A program made the position numbers and the translations under genes. Under the pieces are notes generated by a model. It did not search any database. It saw only the letters and a program-made list of their open reading frames with translations, and had not been told where the DNA came from. From Pelosinus baikalensis (GTDB lineage: Bacteria; Bacillota; Negativicutes; DSM-13327), in assembly GCF_020819555.1 (NCBI RefSeq), contig NZ_JAJHJB010000025.1, positions 11,989 to 75,988 of the forward strand: a stretch of DNA of 64,000 bases, in the 5' to 3' direction. Positions 61,297-64,000 of the stretch are shown in pieces; the stretch's first letter is position 1; the number at the start of each line of letters is the position of its first letter.

Positions 61297-62793
61297 TTAA
61301 ACTAATCCTAGCCACTTCCAATACGTAGCCCCTAGTATCATGATCAAAAGATAGGCGATAACGGTTAATGGAATACCTGTTTTGATAAAATCCTTTACTT
61401 CAAAGGTTTCAGTACCATAGGCGACCATATTCTGTGGCGCATTAACAGGTAAAATAAAACCAAAGCTCACAACATACTGTAAGATCATCGTCATTCCTAC
61501 TATATTGACGCCTGGAGTCTTCACGCCCTGCAGTATGGATATAATAATTGGTATCATAGCTGCCGCCAGCGCCGTAGCACTGGCAAATCCAAGGTGAATA
61601 ATAATAAGAAATGCTGATAAAACTGCCAGAATCATTAATATTGGCATCGTTTGCAAGCCAAAAATGGTAACAATTATCTTTGCAAGCCATGTAGCAGCTT
61701 TGGTCGAAAGAAGTGCCGAACCAAGACTAATACCAACCCCGAATAAGAGTAATGTTCCCCAAGGTATTTTAGACTGAGCTTCCTTCCAGGTCATAATACC
61801 AATACCAGGTAATAGCATAATTGCAATGGCAGCAATGGTCGTAGAAGAAGTGTCGAAGGGATGCAGAATCTTCTCCGTTGCCCATAAAACAAGAAGTATT
61901 ACCGATATTATCATTAACTTCTTTTCATTTGATTTCATAGGTCCAAGTTCAGTCAAAGCTTTAGCAACCGCTTCTTTTCCACCTGCAATTTCATCTGTTT
62001 CAGGAGGCATCAGTTTCATTAGCACGTAGTACAAAGCCACAGACATAAAAATGGAAAAAGGAACAGCAGCGATAAACCAATCTAGCCAGCTAATATAAAT
62101 ACCAAGCTGCTTCTCAATAAAACCTAATGCAATCATATTTTGAGCAGCTGCCGTCTTTATTCCTACATTCCAAATGCTATCCGCTTGCGCTACGGCAATC
62201 ATCATCATGCCCGCAAATTTACTCTTATGTTCTACACCAAATGCCCCTATAATCCCCATAACAATAGGAACCATACAAGACACACGTGCAGTAGTACTCG
62301 GCACAAAGAAGCTAAGAATAAAACCTACTAATATTACACCAATTAGTACCCTATTGGTTTTAGCGCCGATTTTTGATAGAACAAATAAGGCAATTCTCTT
62401 ATCTAGCCCCGTCTGCATCATGGCAGCTGCAATAAAAAGAGCTCCACCCACTAATGCAAGTGCCGTATTACTAAAACCGTCTAATGCCATCCTTAAGCCT
62501 TGAGCCGTTCCTATTATTGTTTTTGGATCAGCCTCATTAGGAGATATCCCAAGCAGGAAAGCCATCAACGCCATGATAACAGCAGCACTAGCCGGATAAG
62601 ATATCGTGTCTGTCATCCAAATAATAACAGAAAACACTAGAATAGCAAGCATCCTATGGCCTGCTATAGGTAATCCTTCAGGGGTGGGCATGAGAACAAT
62701 GCCAAGTAATATCAATGCACCTATAATTAAACCAAAACGTTTTAGAAATGATTGTTCTACAGATTGAATTTCTGTCTTAGTTGGTGCTGCCAT
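61297..62793 (-). CDS. DASS-family (SLC13) sodium:dicarboxylate or anion symporter
   Basis: A 498-aa membrane carrier with about 12 spans. Family marks are PTPEGLPIAGHRMLAILVFSVIIWMTDTISYPASA, FSNTALALVGGALFIAAAM, VPSTTARVSCMVPI and SFGFILPVNAPQNMVAYGTETF. DASS proteins import succinate, tartrate, citrate or sulfate with sodium. The pair SNT and PVNAPQN are the substrate loops. GGAGG precedes the ATG. The substrate is open; dcuC at the other end of the window also handles C4 acids. Confidence 0.9.
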   Translation of the reverse strand: MAAPTKTEIQSVEQSFLKRFGLIIGALILLGIVLMPTPEGLPIAGHRMLAILVFSVIIWMTDTISYPASAAVIMALMAFLLGISPNEADPKTIIGTAQGLRMALDGFSNTALALVGGALFIAAAMMQTGLDKRIALFVLSKIGAKTNRVLIGVILVGFILSFFVPSTTARVSCMVPIVMGIIGAFGVEHKSKFAGMMMIAVAQADSIWNVGIKTAAAQNMIALGFIEKQLGIYISWLDWFIAAVPFSIFMSVALYYVLMKLMPPETDEIAGGKEAVAKALTELGPMKSNEKKLMIISVILLVLWATEKILHPFDTSSTTIAAIAIMLLPGIGIMTWKEAQSKIPWGTLLLFGVGISLGSALLSTKAATWLAKIIVTIFGLQTMPILMILAVLSAFLIIIHLGFASATALAAAMIPIIISILQGVKTPGVNIVGMTMILQYVVSFGFILPVNAPQNMVAYGTETFEVKDFIKTGIPLTVIAYLLIMILGATYWKWLGLV

Positions 62794-62952
62794 TCTACAT
62801 CCTCCTTATGATTTAATCACTGAACGCTATGCCTAGTTCTTCTATATTATACTATTTACTCTTCAATGTAACTAGAAAATTGAACCCCAACACCAAAATA
62901 GCCGTCTGAAATGCTTATTTCCTCTCAAAAATATCCTCTATAATAAAAATAA

Positions 62953-62994
62953 CGAGGCTGCCCCTCTTCGTTTGCATTTTGAGGGCAGCCCCGG
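62953..62994 (-). terminator. Second hairpin after the deacetylase gene
   Basis: GGGGCTGCCCTC pairs with GAGGGGCAGCC, followed on the minus strand by TCGTTATTTTTATT. It backs up the first terminator. Confidence 0.7.
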
Positions 62995-63006
62995 ATTTAT
63001 TAAATT

Positions 63007-63045
63007 AAAAAAGCAGAGCACCCTTACCTAAAAGCATTCTGCTGA
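63007..63045 (-). terminator. Terminator of the deacetylase gene
   Basis: CAGCAGAATGC pairs with GTGCTCTGCT (short bulge), followed on the minus strand by TTTTTT, 4 bp after the stop. Confidence 0.78.
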
Positions 63046-63048
63046 ATC

Positions 63049-63834
63049 TTATTTTTCATAAGGCTGAAGCTCTAATAATTCTGGAATGGTAACAAATGCA
63101 TATCCTTGTTTTTTTAATTCTTCAATCATAATTGGCAAGGCTTCTACGCTGCCACCTAAATAAGGATTGACCCCATTATGCTGTAAAATGATATAGCCAT
63201 TTTTCATTTTAGGCACTACCCGCTCCTTAACAGTTGCAGCATCTGGTCCCTGCCAGTCATCCGTATCCAAGGACCACAAAATAATCTTATTATTTCTGGA
63301 GTAAATTGCAGTATCTGCTATTTCGTTATGGAAACCAAAGGGCGGTCGCACTAGTGTAGGTGTTTTCCCAATGATGCGATTGATTACAAGCGCGCATTCG
63401 GCGATTTCTTTTGTTACGCTTGGGGCATCCAACTTTGTTAGATCAGCATGATCAAAGGTATGATTGCCAATAATATGTCCTTCTTCATCAATTTTCCTTA
63501 GCATATCTGGATATACTTTAGCTTGCTTGCCAATCACAAAGAAAGTTGCCTTTATGTCCTTTTCTTTCAAAATTGCCAGAATCTTAGGCGTCCAGTCATT
63601 CTCTGGTCCATCATCAAAGGTTAAGGCGATCTTTTTATCATGTGCGCTGCCTGCCCAATACAACTTTCCAGGAATATTATTCCCCCTCTTATATTTATCA
63701 TTATCAGCTGGAGTCGTCTCCTCCCCCATCTCAGGAATTACCTGGGTTTCTGGTTTTTTCGCAGGAGTACAAGACGTCACTAATAAAATGATGCTAAGTA
63801 AACCACAGAGTAGTAAAAGTTTCTGTTTGTTCAT
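63049..63834 (-). CDS. Polysaccharide deacetylase lipoprotein
   Basis: A 261-aa protein. Lipoprotein signal LLLCGLLSIILLVTSCTPAKK with the lipobox Cys near residue 22. The NodB domain is complete: LTFDDGPENDWTPKIL (metal Asp pair), GHIIGNHTFDHADL (metal His pair), LVRPPFGFHN and WSLDTDDWQGPDA, with the late VILQHNG-like IILQHNGV. It removes N-acetyl groups from peptidoglycan or another glycan at the outer face of the cytoplasmic membrane. GGGGG precedes the ATG. Confidence 0.93.
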   Translation of the reverse strand: MNKQKLLLLCGLLSIILLVTSCTPAKKPETQVIPEMGEETTPADNDKYKRGNNIPGKLYWAGSAHDKKIALTFDDGPENDWTPKILAILKEKDIKATFFVIGKQAKVYPDMLRKIDEEGHIIGNHTFDHADLTKLDAPSVTKEIAECALVINRIIGKTPTLVRPPFGFHNEIADTAIYSRNNKIILWSLDTDDWQGPDAATVKERVVPKMKNGYIILQHNGVNPYLGGSVEALPIMIEELKKQGYAFVTIPELLELQPYEK

Positions 63835-63910
63835 AGTATCCCCCTTTGTTAGCTTAACACACCCTTCTGTCTTTTATACAACCAATTACACCAGCCATCC
63901 GCCTGGAAAA

Positions 63911-63960
63911 GAATAAGAAAAAAGCTGGGCGTCTTTAAAACATATAAAACGAATCGAACC
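63911..63960. repeat. Dispersed repeat leader, copy E (no arms)
   Basis: The leader of copies B and D recurs (gaataagaaaaaagctgggcg, then a catataaa stretch ending gaatcgaacc), but the AGAG/AAAG arms do not follow; instead a small GTCTA/TAGAC hairpin begins at 63962. It lies upstream of the deacetylase gene. Confidence 0.65.
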
Positions 63961-64000
63961 GGTCTAACCCCCTATTTTTAGACATGAGCCTTAACATATC

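Overview
The window looks like chromosome from a low-GC, Gram-negative-walled Firmicute of the Negativicutes, most like Sporomusaceae (Pelosinus/Sporomusa type). This is an inference. Firmicute traits are a T-box leader, an S-box (SAM-I) leader, a TPP leader, SpoIIE/STAS/RsbW partner switching, ROK and SorC regulators and strong GGAGG ribosome sites. An RND efflux permease with its lipoprotein adaptor implies an outer membrane. Nearly every gene lies on the minus strand. No rRNA, CRISPR array, transposase or phage gene was seen.

Layout, low to high coordinate. 1-6.5 kb: 5' end of a NiaR-like regulator, a Val-Glu-Asn tRNA operon with its promoter, speE, dcuC, NUDIX, GNAT and HD proteins and two small orphans. 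6.6-13 kb: an XPB-type helicase with an overlapping partner gene, a ROK regulator and a membrane metallophosphoesterase. 13.2-21.3 kb: a signalling block made of a chemoreceptor, a SpoIIE phosphatase/STAS/RsbW switch, a very large sensor that appears to be a deletion fusion of a histidine kinase with an HD-GYP response regulator, and a frameshifted periplasmic binding protein. 21.6-25.6 kb: glycerate kinase and a D-2-hydroxyacid dehydrogenase, followed by the decayed remains of a sugar isomerase, a DapA-family aldolase and a DeoR regulator. 25.7-33.8 kb: a LivJ-like lipoprotein and a sigma-54-controlled operon for a multi-subunit flavin/iron-sulfur proline dehydrogenase plus P5C dehydrogenase, with its enhancer-binding activator and two matching 18-bp palindromes. 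34-37.2 kb: ilvA behind an Ile-type T-box and metX behind a SAM riboswitch. 37.3-42.8 kb: a sorbitol PTS operon (srlD, gutM, srlA, srlE, srlB, fsa) with a SorC regulator. 43-48.8 kb: an exported PepF, a secreted lipase, a radical SAM protein, sfsA and msrB. 48.9-52.7 kb: a thiamine salvage operon (thiD-cytX-thiM-thiE) under a TPP riboswitch. 53-64 kb: an RND efflux pair, a glucosaminidase, a YczE-like membrane protein, a decayed coiled-coil gene, an M29 aminopeptidase, a DASS transporter and a polysaccharide deacetylase lipoprotein.

The most unusual items are the kinase/HD-GYP chimera; a dispersed fold-back repeat whose two arms seem to change together between copies, and which twice sits between a riboswitch terminator and the gene it controls; the sigma-54 proline operon; a 170-bp branched palindrome of unknown nature; and traces of gene loss at about 10.3, 20-25 and 59 kb. 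All assignments come from reading the sequence. No database search was possible.
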